Shown here one piece after another: positions 26,812 to 34,826 of a stretch of 64,000 nucleotides of DNA. This DNA comes from Petroclostridium xylanilyticum (GTDB taxonomy: Bacteria; Bacillota; Clostridia; SK-Y3), in assembly GCF_002252565.1 (NCBI RefSeq), contig NZ_NPML01000003.1, positions 1-64,000 on the forward strand. Reading direction: 5' to 3'. Position numbers and translations under genes: made by a program. The notes under the pieces were generated by a model. It saw only the letters and a list, made by a program, of their open reading frames with translations, was not told the origin of the DNA and did no database searches. Position 1 is the stretch's first letter, and each line of letters begins with the position of its first letter.

Positions 26812-27801
26812 TTACGTGCTGTTCCTGATTACCAGATCCGGCATAATGACTGTTTTAAATGGCACATTTCTACCTTCAAAAACATCGTTTAATATCCTGA
26901 CTGCTCCTGTCCCCATGGTTTCCATTTTATTATCCACCGAAGTAAGTTCCGGCGTGCAGCATTGTGCAATGACAGAATTATTGAAACCAATTACGGCAAC
27001 ATCGGATGGGATGTTTTTATGAATCTCCTGTAATTTTTTGATAGCACCTACAGCGGTAATATCTTCTCCGGCAATGATGGCGGAAAACTTTTGCTGGGAA
27101 GTTATAAGTTGTTCAACAGCCTGATACCCGCCGCGTATTCCTCTTTCGATTCTAAGAATAGAGGAAGGTTTAAGTTCTAATTGGTTTTTAGCCATTCCAA
27201 TTTTAAATCCTTCCATCTTAGATTGTGCACTATAAGTTTGAGCATCTTGCAGATATATAATTTCTTTGTATCCCTTTTTGCATAAATAATCTACACACAT
27301 GGAAATGCCATAACTGTCATCACAAATAATAGAATAGATATTATCCGCTTCAAGAAATCCGTTTACCATTACAATAGGCAAACTTTTAGCAATCTGAGAT
27401 ATAGCCTTATCAATATTTTTGTCTCTAAAGACCGACCCAACCAAAATAAGGCCGTCTACCTTTTTTTCAGAAAGCATCCTCATATACTTGATTTTTTCCT
27501 GACTATCTCCACCGGTGTTGCAAAGGATGACATTATAACCTAATTTGCTAAATTCCTGTTCAATAGTATAGGCTACATTTGCGTAGTAGAAGTCACGAAT
27601 ATCAATAGTGAGGACGCCAACAGTTTTCATTGACTTAACTACAAGCCCCCGGGCAATAGCGTTTGGTGTGTAATCATATCTTTCTAAAATTTGATTCACT
27701 TTCTCCTTGGTTTTCTGACTTACCTGGGGACTGTTATTAAGTACTCTTGAAACAGTAGCTATAGATACACCTGCTTCACGTGCTATGTCGTAAATGTTCA
27801 T
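26812..27801 (-). CDS. LacI-family regulator of the uxa genes
   Basis: A 329-residue repressor. The N-terminal helix-turn-helix and hinge (IYDIAREAGVSIATVSRVLN, about 3-22, and PNAIARGLVVK) precede a periplasmic-binding-protein-like effector domain (about 60-329). The ATG at 27801 follows GGTGATAATT; an ATG four codons earlier (27813) is a weaker choice. It is first in lacI-uxaB-uxaA and divergent to uxaC. Two identical operator-like sites flank the shared promoter region, so it probably represses both directions and itself, with a uronate intermediate as inducer (inference). Confidence 0.88.
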   Translation of the reverse strand: MNIYDIAREAGVSIATVSRVLNNSPQVSQKTKEKVNQILERYDYTPNAIARGLVVKSMKTVGVLTIDIRDFYYANVAYTIEQEFSKLGYNVILCNTGGDSQEKIKYMRMLSEKKVDGLILVGSVFRDKNIDKAISQIAKSLPIVMVNGFLEADNIYSIICDDSYGISMCVDYLCKKGYKEIIYLQDAQTYSAQSKMEGFKIGMAKNQLELKPSSILRIERGIRGGYQAVEQLITSQQKFSAIIAGEDITAVGAIKKLQEIHKNIPSDVAVIGFNNSVIAQCCTPELTSVDNKMETMGTGAVRILNDVFEGRNVPFKTVIMPDLVIRNST

Positions 27802-27821
27802 AATTATCACCATTCATATAT

Positions 27822-27835
27822 TGAAAGCGCTTACA
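27822..27835. promoter_or_regulatory. Operator/cre-like site O1
   Basis: TGAAAGCGCTTACA lies just downstream of the minus-strand promoter at 27841-27870. It fits both LacI-family operators and the CcpA cre consensus. An identical site is at 27967. Confidence 0.75.
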
Positions 27836-27840
27836 ATTTT

Positions 27841-27870
27841 ATTATAATGATATTAATTGGAAGTTGTCAA
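27841..27870 (-). promoter_or_regulatory. Promoter of the lacI-uxaB-uxaA operon
   Basis: On the minus strand, TTGACA (27865-27870), an 18-bp spacer, and TATAAT (27841-27846): both boxes match consensus. O1 covers the expected start region. Confidence 0.75.
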
Positions 27871-27923
27871 GAACAAAATTAACTACGTCAATTTGTTCTT
27901 TGCATTTTTTTTACCGTTGTATA

Positions 27924-27952
27924 TTGAAAATAACAAATCAATATAGTATAAT
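27924..27952 (+). promoter_or_regulatory. Promoter of uxaC
   Basis: TTGAAA (27924-27929), a 17-bp spacer, and TATAAT (27947-27952). O2 lies 14 bp downstream of the -10. Confidence 0.75.
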
Positions 27953-27966
27953 ATCCTTGGAAGATT

Positions 27967-27980
27967 TGAAAGCGCTTACA
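27967..27980. promoter_or_regulatory. Operator/cre-like site O2
   Basis: TGAAAGCGCTTACA, identical to O1, is placed just after the expected transcription start of uxaC, where a bound repressor would block it. Confidence 0.75.
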
Positions 27981-28032
27981 ATCGTGTTAAAGTTCCAAAT
28001 CTTTAAAAATATGGGAAAGGAGATTATAGAAG

Positions 28033-29283
28033 ATGGTAATTAGAAACACTTATGAATTAAGGAAAGCAGTGGATAAGGCAGTTGATAATGTTCAAGTTAC
28101 TGATATACATACCCATTTGTTTACTACGGATTTTGGTGATTTATTATTATGGGGTGTAGATGAACTGGTAACTTATCATTATCTTATTGCAGAAACAATG
28201 CGTTGGGTGGATATTTCTTATGACGAGTATTGGGCGATGTCCAAACAGGAACAGGCTGATTTGATTTGGGATACATTATTTATAAAGAATTCTCCATATA
28301 GTGAGGCCTGCAGAGGTGTGCTTACTGTATTGGAAAAGTTGGGATTAGATATTGCAAGCCGTGATTTAAATGCTTTTAGAGAATATTTTAAAAATATGAC
28401 TGTAGAACAATATATTGATAAGGTTCTTGAAGTTGCAGGCGTAAAAAACCTTGTGATGACCAATGACCCTTTTGAAGATTCTGAAAGAAAGACTTGGTTA
28501 GGAAACTACAAAGGAGATGAAAGATTTAAAGCAGCTTTAAGAATTGACCCGTTATTGAACGCCTGGGATATTAATTATAAGAGATTAAAAGAGTGGGGAT
28601 ATGACGTTTATCAAGAATTAACAGAATCAACTTTAAAAGAAATTCGCCGTTTCTTAAATGACTGGATTGATAGAATGAATCCGGTATATATGGCTGCTTC
28701 ATTGCCACCTGCTTTTGTAGTACCAGAAGATTCAGCAAGATCGAGAATTGTTGAAGAATGTATCATTCCTGTTTCAAGAGAAAGAAATGTTCCTTTTGCA
28801 ATGATGATAGGGGTTAAAAAACTAACCAATCCCTATTTACGAGTTGCGGGGGATAGTGTAGGTAAAAGTGATATCAGTACTGTAGAATACTTATGTGCGA
28901 AATATCCAAAGAATAAGTTTCTGGTAACAATGCTTGCGAGGGAAAATCAGCATGAATTATGTGTAGCTGCCAGAAAATTCAGAAACTTACTGGTATTTGG
29001 CTGCTGGTGGTTCCTAAATAATCCAAGCTTGATAGAAGAAATGACAAGAATGAGATTTGAACTTCTCGGCCCAAGTGTTATTCCTCAGCATTCAGACGCA
29101 AGAGTCCTTGACCAGTTAATTTATAAATGGTCTCATTCCAGAAAAATTATTGCTGATGTATTATTTGACAAATATAGTGATATTCTTGCCACAGGCTGGA
29201 TTATAAAAGAAGATGAAATTATACGGGACGTTGAAAAAATATTTGGCGGAAACTTCTGGAGTTTCCTTGAAAGACAATTTTAA
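28033..29283 (+). CDS. uxaC: Glucuronate/galacturonate isomerase
   Basis: A 416-residue uronate isomerase that converts glucuronate to fructuronate or galacturonate to tagaturonate. It is a metal-dependent amidohydrolase-fold barrel. The metal-binding DIHTHLF (about 24-30) and the late HSDARVLDQLIYKWSHSRK block (about 354-372) are conserved. It is shorter than the ~470-residue E. coli enzyme, as in one clostridial subgroup. The ATG at 28033 follows GGGAAAGGAGATTATAGA. It is divergent from the lacI-uxaBA operon and under the same operators. A hairpin without T-run (29299-29323) lies between it and the VOC gene. Confidence 0.92.
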   Translation: MVIRNTYELRKAVDKAVDNVQVTDIHTHLFTTDFGDLLLWGVDELVTYHYLIAETMRWVDISYDEYWAMSKQEQADLIWDTLFIKNSPYSEACRGVLTVLEKLGLDIASRDLNAFREYFKNMTVEQYIDKVLEVAGVKNLVMTNDPFEDSERKTWLGNYKGDERFKAALRIDPLLNAWDINYKRLKEWGYDVYQELTESTLKEIRRFLNDWIDRMNPVYMAASLPPAFVVPEDSARSRIVEECIIPVSRERNVPFAMMIGVKKLTNPYLRVAGDSVGKSDISTVEYLCAKYPKNKFLVTMLARENQHELCVAARKFRNLLVFGCWWFLNNPSLIEEMTRMRFELLGPSVIPQHSDARVLDQLIYKWSHSRKIIADVLFDKYSDILATGWIIKEDEIIRDVEKIFGGNFWSFLERQF

Positions 29284-29368
29284 TGGAGGGTAATGGGCGG
29301 GAGTTCTGCAATATAGAACTCCCAACTCCTGGCTCTAAGTTTCAAACTAATAATAAGGAGGAATCATC

Positions 29369-29749
29369 GTGATAAAAGGAATTGAGCATGTTGCTATTTT
29401 TGCAAAGGACACTGCTGCTCTAAAGGATTGGTACATAAAAATGTTTGAATTTAGAGTGGTATACGACAATGGAAAAGGTACCTATTTCCTTATGGCACCG
29501 GATGGAGCGATGATTGAGTTTGTAAAAACAGGAGAAAATGGAGGCGTAGTAGGAGACAAGGTAAGTGGTATCAGACACCTTGCATTGTCGGTTGATAACT
29601 TTGAAGAAATGGTTGATAAATTGTTGGCAGAAAAAGTTGAGGTTGTTTCTGAACCTGCAGTTTCCGCTGCCGGAATAAAGACATTCTTCTTTAGAGACCC
29701 TGAAGGCAATGTTTTGCACTTAATTTATAGACCTCAGCCTCTTGCATAA
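29369..29749 (+). CDS. VOC-family (glyoxalase-like) protein
   Basis: A 126-residue protein with two beta-alpha-beta-beta-beta halves of the vicinal oxygen chelate fold. Likely metal ligands are His7 (GIEHVAIF), Glu50 (AMIEFVK), His70 (IRHLALS) and a late Glu in FFRDPEGNVLHLIY. The GTG start at 29369 follows AAGGAGGAATCATC. It is 85 bp after uxaC with no terminator between, and a terminator follows, so it is likely co-transcribed with uxaC. Its substrate is unknown; a role in uronate catabolism or in removing a reactive sugar breakdown product is possible but unproven. Confidence 0.82.
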   Translation: MIKGIEHVAIFAKDTAALKDWYIKMFEFRVVYDNGKGTYFLMAPDGAMIEFVKTGENGGVVGDKVSGIRHLALSVDNFEEMVDKLLAEKVEVVSEPAVSAAGIKTFFFRDPEGNVLHLIYRPQPLA

Positions 29750-29766
29750 TTCCCTGATATAAAAAT

Positions 29767-29798
29767 AGTACTGTAATTTTTTACGGTACTGTTTTTTA
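29767..29798 (+). terminator. Terminator of uxaC-VOC, target of intron 2
   Basis: AGTACTGTAA (29767-29776) pairs with TTACGGTACT (29781-29790), followed by GTTTTTTA. The intron starts at the next base. Confidence 0.85.
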
Positions 29799-30219
29799 GT
29801 GCGCCCGGCATGGGCGATAACTAGGCGGTGAAAGTCCGCTGTGGGCTTGGTAGTGGGAACCACTAGCTGAACCGCAAGGGTGTCCATCGCGAGGTGGAAT
29901 CTGAAGGAAGTGGTAGGCAAAATCTCGGTCTGATGAACAAAAACCAGATAAGAGGCTGAATTGGGGCGGACGAGTTTGCTAAACAAAACGAAGTCCAACA
30001 CTACCCGAACTCCATACAGTAAATCTGGCAGATAGACGAGATGAAGGTTATCGTTCTTACCCGGGGAGGTCTCAAGGACGAGTCATTAAAGTGAACTCCG
30101 AAATGACAACCCATACAGTGATGTATGGCTGAACCTTGAGAAGTCAGCAGAGGTCATAGTACTTATCTAGTCATGAATAGATAAGGAAGGACCGAACATT
30201 AGGAGGTTTTGGAAATCTT

Positions 30220-31626
30220 ATGAACTCGAAAGATATGCAAAGACTGCAGACAACTCAACAAAGAGGCTATCCGCTCAATCAAGAAATGGAATTTCAAGAG
30301 ACAGCGGAAGTGCATAGTATATCATCGGCGTCAAAAGATAGAAGAAACAATGTACAAAGATACACCAGTAATCTGCTTGAAATGATACTAGACCGAGAAA
30401 ACATGAAAGAAGCATACAAGCGAGTAGTTGCAAATAAAGGAAGCCATGGAGTCGATGGGATGGAAGTAGATGAACTTCTACCGTATCTCAAAGAAAACTG
30501 GCCGACCATAAAGCAACAATTACTGGAAGGAAAGTATAAACCACAACCAGTGCTGAGAGTAGAAATACCAAAACCAGATGGAGGAACAAGACTACTAGGA
30601 ATACCTACAGTACTAGACAGACTAATACAACAAGCAATAGCCCAAATACTAAGTGGAATATACGACCATACATTCTCGGAAAATAGCTATGGATTCAGAC
30701 CAGGACGCAGTGCAAAAGATGCAGTAACAGCCGCAGAAGTATATATAAACGAAGGATGCACATGGGTAGTAGATATAGACTTAGAAAAGTTCTTTGACAG
30801 AGTAAACCACGACATACTGATGACTAAATTAGAAAAGCGGATAGGAGACAAAAGAGTACTGAAGCTGATACGAAGATACTTAGAATCAGGAGTAATGATA
30901 AATGGAATCAAAGTAGCAACAGAAGAAGGGACACCACAAGGAGGGCCATTAAGTCCGCTATTAGCAAACATAATGTTAGATGAACTAGACAAAGAACTAG
31001 AAAGAAGAGGGCATAAATTCTGTCGGTATGCAGATGATTGCAACATATACGTAAAAAGCAGGTCAGCAGGAAACAGAGTAATGAAAAGCATAAAGAAATT
31101 CATAGAAACCAAATTAAAACTAAAAGTCAATGAAGCAAAAAGTGCTGTAGATAGACCATGGAAAAGAAAGTTCTTAGGATTCTCGTTTTACACAAAAGAA
31201 AACGAAGTAAGAATAAGAATCCATGAAAAATCCATCAAAAGGCTTAAGGAAAAAGTAAGAGAAATAACCAATCGAAACAAGGGAATAAGTATGGAATATA
31301 GAATACGTAGATTGAATCAGATAACGACAGGATGGGTTAACTACTTTGGATTAGCAGATGCGAAAAGAATAATGAAAGCCCTTGACGAATGGATAAGGCG
31401 TAGACTAAGAGCATGTATATGGAAACAATGGAAGAAGATAAAAACAAAATACGATAATCTAGTAAAATTAGGATTAGAAAAACAGAAAGCCTGGATATAC
31501 GCTAATACGAGAAAAGGCTACTGGAGAATATCCAATAGCCAAATACTCAATATGACTCTTACAAATAAATACTTCGAAGACATAGGTTACAAGAGTTTAT
31601 CAAAGAGGTATCTAATTGTACATTAA
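30220..31626 (+). CDS. ltrA: Group II intron reverse transcriptase/maturase
   Basis: A 468-residue intron-encoded protein. A ~50-residue polar N-terminal extension precedes the reverse transcriptase domain (about 60-330; VVDIDLEKFFDRVNHDIL, GTPQGGPLSPLLANI, catalytic CRYADDCNIY). The maturase X domain follows (about 345-440; LNQITTGWVNYFGLADAKR). There is no endonuclease domain. The ATG at 30220 follows TAGGAGGTTTTGGAAATCTT. It is only moderately similar to the intron 1 protein (different loop lengths and codon use), so it belongs to a different sublineage. It probably promotes splicing and target-primed insertion at terminators. Confidence 0.93.
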   Translation: MNSKDMQRLQTTQQRGYPLNQEMEFQETAEVHSISSASKDRRNNVQRYTSNLLEMILDRENMKEAYKRVVANKGSHGVDGMEVDELLPYLKENWPTIKQQLLEGKYKPQPVLRVEIPKPDGGTRLLGIPTVLDRLIQQAIAQILSGIYDHTFSENSYGFRPGRSAKDAVTAAEVYINEGCTWVVDIDLEKFFDRVNHDILMTKLEKRIGDKRVLKLIRRYLESGVMINGIKVATEEGTPQGGPLSPLLANIMLDELDKELERRGHKFCRYADDCNIYVKSRSAGNRVMKSIKKFIETKLKLKVNEAKSAVDRPWKRKFLGFSFYTKENEVRIRIHEKSIKRLKEKVREITNRNKGISMEYRIRRLNQITTGWVNYFGLADAKRIMKALDEWIRRRLRACIWKQWKKIKTKYDNLVKLGLEKQKAWIYANTRKGYWRISNSQILNMTLTNKYFEDIGYKSLSKRYLIVH

Positions 31627-31634
31627 ATCTTAAT

Positions 31635-31676
31635 GAACCGCCGTATACCGAACGGTACGTACGGTGGTGTGAGAGG
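31635..31676 (+). ncRNA. Group II intron 2 domain V
   Basis: GAACCGCCGTATACCGAACG and GTACGTACGGTGGTGTG form the domain V hairpin 9 bp after the maturase stop. Confidence 0.75.
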
Positions 31677-31837
31677 ACGCTGAATAAAATAATTATTCAG
31701 CTTCTACTCGATTTTAATTTAAGAAAACAGCAGATTTGATTTATTGTCAAGCTGCTTGAGTGGTTAAAGAATATTTTCTAACAAAACTATTCATACAAAA
31801 TTCGAAAATTAGCAGGAATTTTTAAATACATGTAGAA

Positions 31838-31886
31838 TATAATATCATATAAGTGGAATAAAAGTATCACTTATATGATATTTTTG
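31838..31886 (+). promoter_or_regulatory. -10 box overlapping a 15-bp inverted repeat with T-run
   Basis: TATAAT (31838-31843) runs into AATATCATATAAGTG (31841-31855), which pairs perfectly with CACTTATATGATATT (31868-31882) and is followed by TTTTG. It could be an operator for the LacI-type regulator starting at 31907, or an attenuator hairpin. No good -35 box was found. Confidence 0.6.
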
Positions 31887-31906
31887 TTGGTGCAGGAGGA
31901 AGTTAA

Positions 31907-32926
31907 GTGGCAACCATTGATGATATAGTTAAAGTATCGGGAGTATCCAGAAGTACAGTATTTAGATTTTTAAATGGCAGTAATGTTCGCGCAGAAGCAA
32001 AAAAGGCAATTATTCAGGCGATGGAACAATTGAATTATAAAACGGATGCCATCTATAAACAGCAAAATATAGTAATTGAAATAAGCACCTCAAACAATTT
32101 TGAATCTTTTAAAGGCTTCACCGAAGTAGTGCAGGGAATTGCTCAAAGAGCAGATGAAAAAGGAGTAAGAGTTCATTTGGTACGAAGAACCGGAGAGCAA
32201 ATTATTCATGACTATACACGCTGGAATATGGGTGAAAAGTTAAAGGGTGTCATTGTTATTGGGAAAAACATAGAAGACGAGCAAAGAGAAGCAGAAATGT
32301 TGCTTGCTAAAGGAATTCCTCATGTTTTTGTGAACAGAGTGATGGATGATCCGGCCATCAGTTATGTTGCGGTAGATTTAAAGCAGGCAGCTTATGAAAT
32401 GGTTAGTTATCTTATACAAAAGGGTCATAGAAATATTGCGGTGTGTGGAAATCCTCAAAAATTTAAAGTAGATAGGGATAAACTGGAGGGTTATAAAAAA
32501 GCGTTGCAAGAAAATGAAATAAAAGTGTCAAACAAGTATTATTATGAAGTAGAGACACCGGACGAATGGGAAAACAGTTTGAGAAAAATGTTTTCCAAAG
32601 AATGTATGCCTACAGCATATTTCGCGATTTGTGATTCCCATGCAATGAAATTTATTCATATAGCTCAATCACAAGGATATAAAGTTCCGGAGGATATTGC
32701 TGTAGTTGGCATGGATGATGTGGAAACTGCCCAGTATTTTAAGCCTGCGTTAACCACCGTACATGTACCATTTAAAAAGATGGGAACTGTTGCAGTGGAT
32801 AATTTATTGCAATTGATAACTGACGATGAAGTGTCATGTATAAAGACTATAATCAAACATAAACTGATGATACGGGAATCATGTGGTAAAAAGCCCGGAA
32901 GCCGGAGTTTTGAGTTGGGAGAATAA
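31907..32926 (+). CDS. LacI-family regulator, probable control of kduI-kduD
   Basis: A 339-residue repressor with an N-terminal helix-turn-helix (TIDDIVKVSGVSRSTVFRFL, about 3-22) and a sugar-binding-like effector domain (about 60-330; AVVGMDDVETAQYFKPALTT). The hinge region is less typical than in the regulator at 26812. The GTG start at 31907 follows GCAGGAGGAAGTTAA. A long inverted repeat 24 bp upstream overlaps its -10 box and suggests self-regulation. kduI starts 75 bp downstream on the same strand. A KdgR-like role is inferred from position only. Confidence 0.85.
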   Translation: MATIDDIVKVSGVSRSTVFRFLNGSNVRAEAKKAIIQAMEQLNYKTDAIYKQQNIVIEISTSNNFESFKGFTEVVQGIAQRADEKGVRVHLVRRTGEQIIHDYTRWNMGEKLKGVIVIGKNIEDEQREAEMLLAKGIPHVFVNRVMDDPAISYVAVDLKQAAYEMVSYLIQKGHRNIAVCGNPQKFKVDRDKLEGYKKALQENEIKVSNKYYYEVETPDEWENSLRKMFSKECMPTAYFAICDSHAMKFIHIAQSQGYKVPEDIAVVGMDDVETAQYFKPALTTVHVPFKKMGTVAVDNLLQLITDDEVSCIKTIIKHKLMIRESCGKKPGSRSFELGE

Positions 32927-33000
32927 TTATCTTAAGCGTTTGTTGCAGCTGATTTAAGCAGCTGTTAAATAAAAAAATATTTATCAGGGGGTTTTGAATT

Positions 33001-33828
33001 ATGGAAATTAGATATGCTGCAAATCCGACAGATGCAAAAAACTATACTACTGAAAGACTTCGTCAAGACTTTTTAATTCAAGGATTGTTTATTCCTGGAG
33101 AAATCAAGATGGTATACAGCCACGTGGACAGAATTATTGTTGGAGGCGTTTGTCCTACCCAGCCTATTAAGCTGGAAGCAGGCAAGGAAATAGGTGCTGA
33201 TTATTTCCTTGAAAGAAGGGAAATCGGTATTATCAATATAGGGGCTAAGGGTATTGTTACGGTTGATGGTACAGAATATACTCTCGAAGCAAGAGATGGC
33301 CTATATATTGGTATGGGGGCAAAGGATGTTGTATTCTCCAGTGCTGATAGCAGTAACCCTGCAAAATTCTATTTTAACAGTGCACCGGCCCATACTAGCT
33401 ATCCAACAGTTAAAATTGAGATTAGCAATGCGAATCCTATTCATCTTGGTTCACTGGAAGAATCAAACAAAAGAACAATTTACCAATATGTCCATCCGAA
33501 GGTTCTAAAAAGCTGCCAGCTCTTGATGGGTATGACAGTACTGGAGCCTAACAATGTATGGAATACCATGCCATGTCATACCCATGACCGCAGAATGGAA
33601 GTGTATTTGTATTTTGATATGCCTGAAGAAGCTGTTGTATTCCATTTAATGGGAGAGCCTAATGAAACAAGACATATCGTAATGAGAAATGAAGAAGCTG
33701 TTATTTCTCCAAGCTGGTCTATTCATTCCGGGGTAGGTACCAGAAATTACACATTTATCTGGGGAATGGTTGGAGAAAATCAAACATTCACGGATATGGA
33801 CGCTGTACCGATGAATGAGTTGAAGTAA
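33001..33828 (+). CDS. kduI: 5-keto-4-deoxyuronate isomerase
   Basis: A 275-residue cupin-type isomerase that interconverts 5-keto-4-deoxyuronate and 2,5-diketo-3-deoxygluconate. The zinc-site block [17 protein letters not shown] (about 193-209) and the later [17 protein letters not shown] (about 241-257) are intact, and the length is standard. The ATG at 33001 follows CAGGGGGTTTTGAATT. It is followed by kduD after 31 bp, forming the classical pair. In other bacteria the pair serves unsaturated uronates from pectin or glycosaminoglycans. In this xylan-centred window it may widen uronate use. Confidence 0.95.
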   Translation: MEIRYAANPTDAKNYTTERLRQDFLIQGLFIPGEIKMVYSHVDRIIVGGVCPTQPIKLEAGKEIGADYFLERREIGIINIGAKGIVTVDGTEYTLEARDGLYIGMGAKDVVFSSADSSNPAKFYFNSAPAHTSYPTVKIEISNANPIHLGSLEESNKRTIYQYVHPKVLKSCQLLMGMTVLEPNNVWNTMPCHTHDRRMEVYLYFDMPEEAVVFHLMGEPNETRHIVMRNEEAVISPSWSIHSGVGTRNYTFIWGMVGENQTFTDMDAVPMNELK

Positions 33829-33859
33829 AGATACAGGCTATAAAATTGGAGGTAGGAAA

Positions 33860-34621
33860 ATGATACTAGAAAAATTTAATCTTTCCGGTAAAGTAGCAAT
33901 TGTAACTGGTGCAAGCAAAGGATTGGGCCAGAGAATGGCTCTTGCACTTGCAGATGCCGGTGCGGATATTGTAGGGGTTAGCTCTGGGAGTATGTCTGAG
34001 ACAAAGGAAAAAGTGGAGGGCATAGGGCGAAGGTTTCTAGAATTAAGAGCTAACTTGTTAAGTATAGAGCCCATACAAGAAATCATTGATAAAACTGTAG
34101 AAAACTTTGGAAAGATTGATATATTAATAAACAATGCAGGGATCATCAGAAGAGCTGATGCAATTGAGTTTACTGAAAAAGACTGGGATGACGTCATGAA
34201 TATTAATTTAAAAACGCTTTTCTTCTTCAGTCAGGCTGTTGCAAAGCAATATATTAAACAAGGAACAGGCGGTAAAATTATTAATATTGCATCCATGCTT
34301 TCCTTCCAAGGAGGAATTCGGGTACCTTCCTACACAGCAAGTAAGAGTGGTGTAATGGGGATTACCCGCTTGTTGGCCAATGAATGGGCTAAATACAATA
34401 TTAATGTTAATGCCATTGCACCGGGATATATGGTTACAGATAATACTGCACCTTTGAGAGCAGATGAAGAAAGGAACAAAGCAATTTTAGACAGAATTCC
34501 GGCTGGAAGATGGGGGTTGCCGGAAGACCTGGAGGGACCGGTTGTATTTCTCGCATCAGATGCATCTAATTATGTGAATGGGTATACTATTGCAGTAGAT
34601 GGTGGATGGCTGGCGAGGTAG
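33860..34621 (+). CDS. kduD: 2-dehydro-3-deoxy-D-gluconate 5-dehydrogenase
   Basis: A 253-residue classical short-chain dehydrogenase that links 2,5-diketo-3-deoxygluconate and 2-keto-3-deoxygluconate with NAD(H). It shows the cofactor loop TGASKGLGQRMA (about 16-27), the NNAG motif (about 92), and the active-site Tyr158 and Lys162 in SYTASKSG. The C-terminus (VNGYTIAVDGGWLAR) is typical of KduD. The ATG at 33860 follows TTGGAGGTAGGAAA. It is 31 bp behind kduI and likely the last gene of the lacI-kduI-kduD unit. Confidence 0.94.
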   Translation: MILEKFNLSGKVAIVTGASKGLGQRMALALADAGADIVGVSSGSMSETKEKVEGIGRRFLELRANLLSIEPIQEIIDKTVENFGKIDILINNAGIIRRADAIEFTEKDWDDVMNINLKTLFFFSQAVAKQYIKQGTGGKIINIASMLSFQGGIRVPSYTASKSGVMGITRLLANEWAKYNINVNAIAPGYMVTDNTAPLRADEERNKAILDRIPAGRWGLPEDLEGPVVFLASDASNYVNGYTIAVDGGWLAR

Positions 34622-34730
34622 TAAAGATTAGGGAAGACTTTTTAAAATAAAATTTTATAAAATTTATCTTGCATTTTTAAGAGAAACATAGTATTATCTT
34701 AAATAAGAAAATAAATTTTAAATCGAAACA

Positions 34731-34792
34731 ATGGCGTTTCTAAAACATGTATGTTTATATATGTTTTAATGAGGCGCTTTTTGCTTTTTTAT
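34731..34792 (+). terminator. Possible terminator after kduD
   Basis: AAAACAT (34741-34747 region) can pair with ATGTTTT near 34759-34765, flanked by GGCGTTTC/GAGGCGC and followed by a T-rich run. The pairing is imperfect, so the call is tentative. Confidence 0.4.
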
Positions 34793-34826
34793 AGAGTTTA
34801 ATAAAAAGAAAGGGGTAAAACCAACT

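Larger units (their letters stand above)
29799..31712 (+). mobile_element. Group II intron 2 (class C type)
   Basis: The 1914-bp element starts GTGCGCCCGGCATGGGCGA, the usual 5' end of bacterial group II introns, and ends CTTCTACTCGAT. It carries a maturase gene and domain V. Like intron 1 it sits directly behind a terminator T-run. Its A-rich coding sequence differs from GC-richer intron 1, so the two arrived separately. The 3' boundary is inferred by analogy with intron 1 because no empty site is visible. Confidence 0.88.

Noticed and set aside
34622-34826. Known glutamine riboswitch before glnN
   Set aside because: Only a weak hairpin and a T-rich run could be found; no glnA-type motif was recognised.
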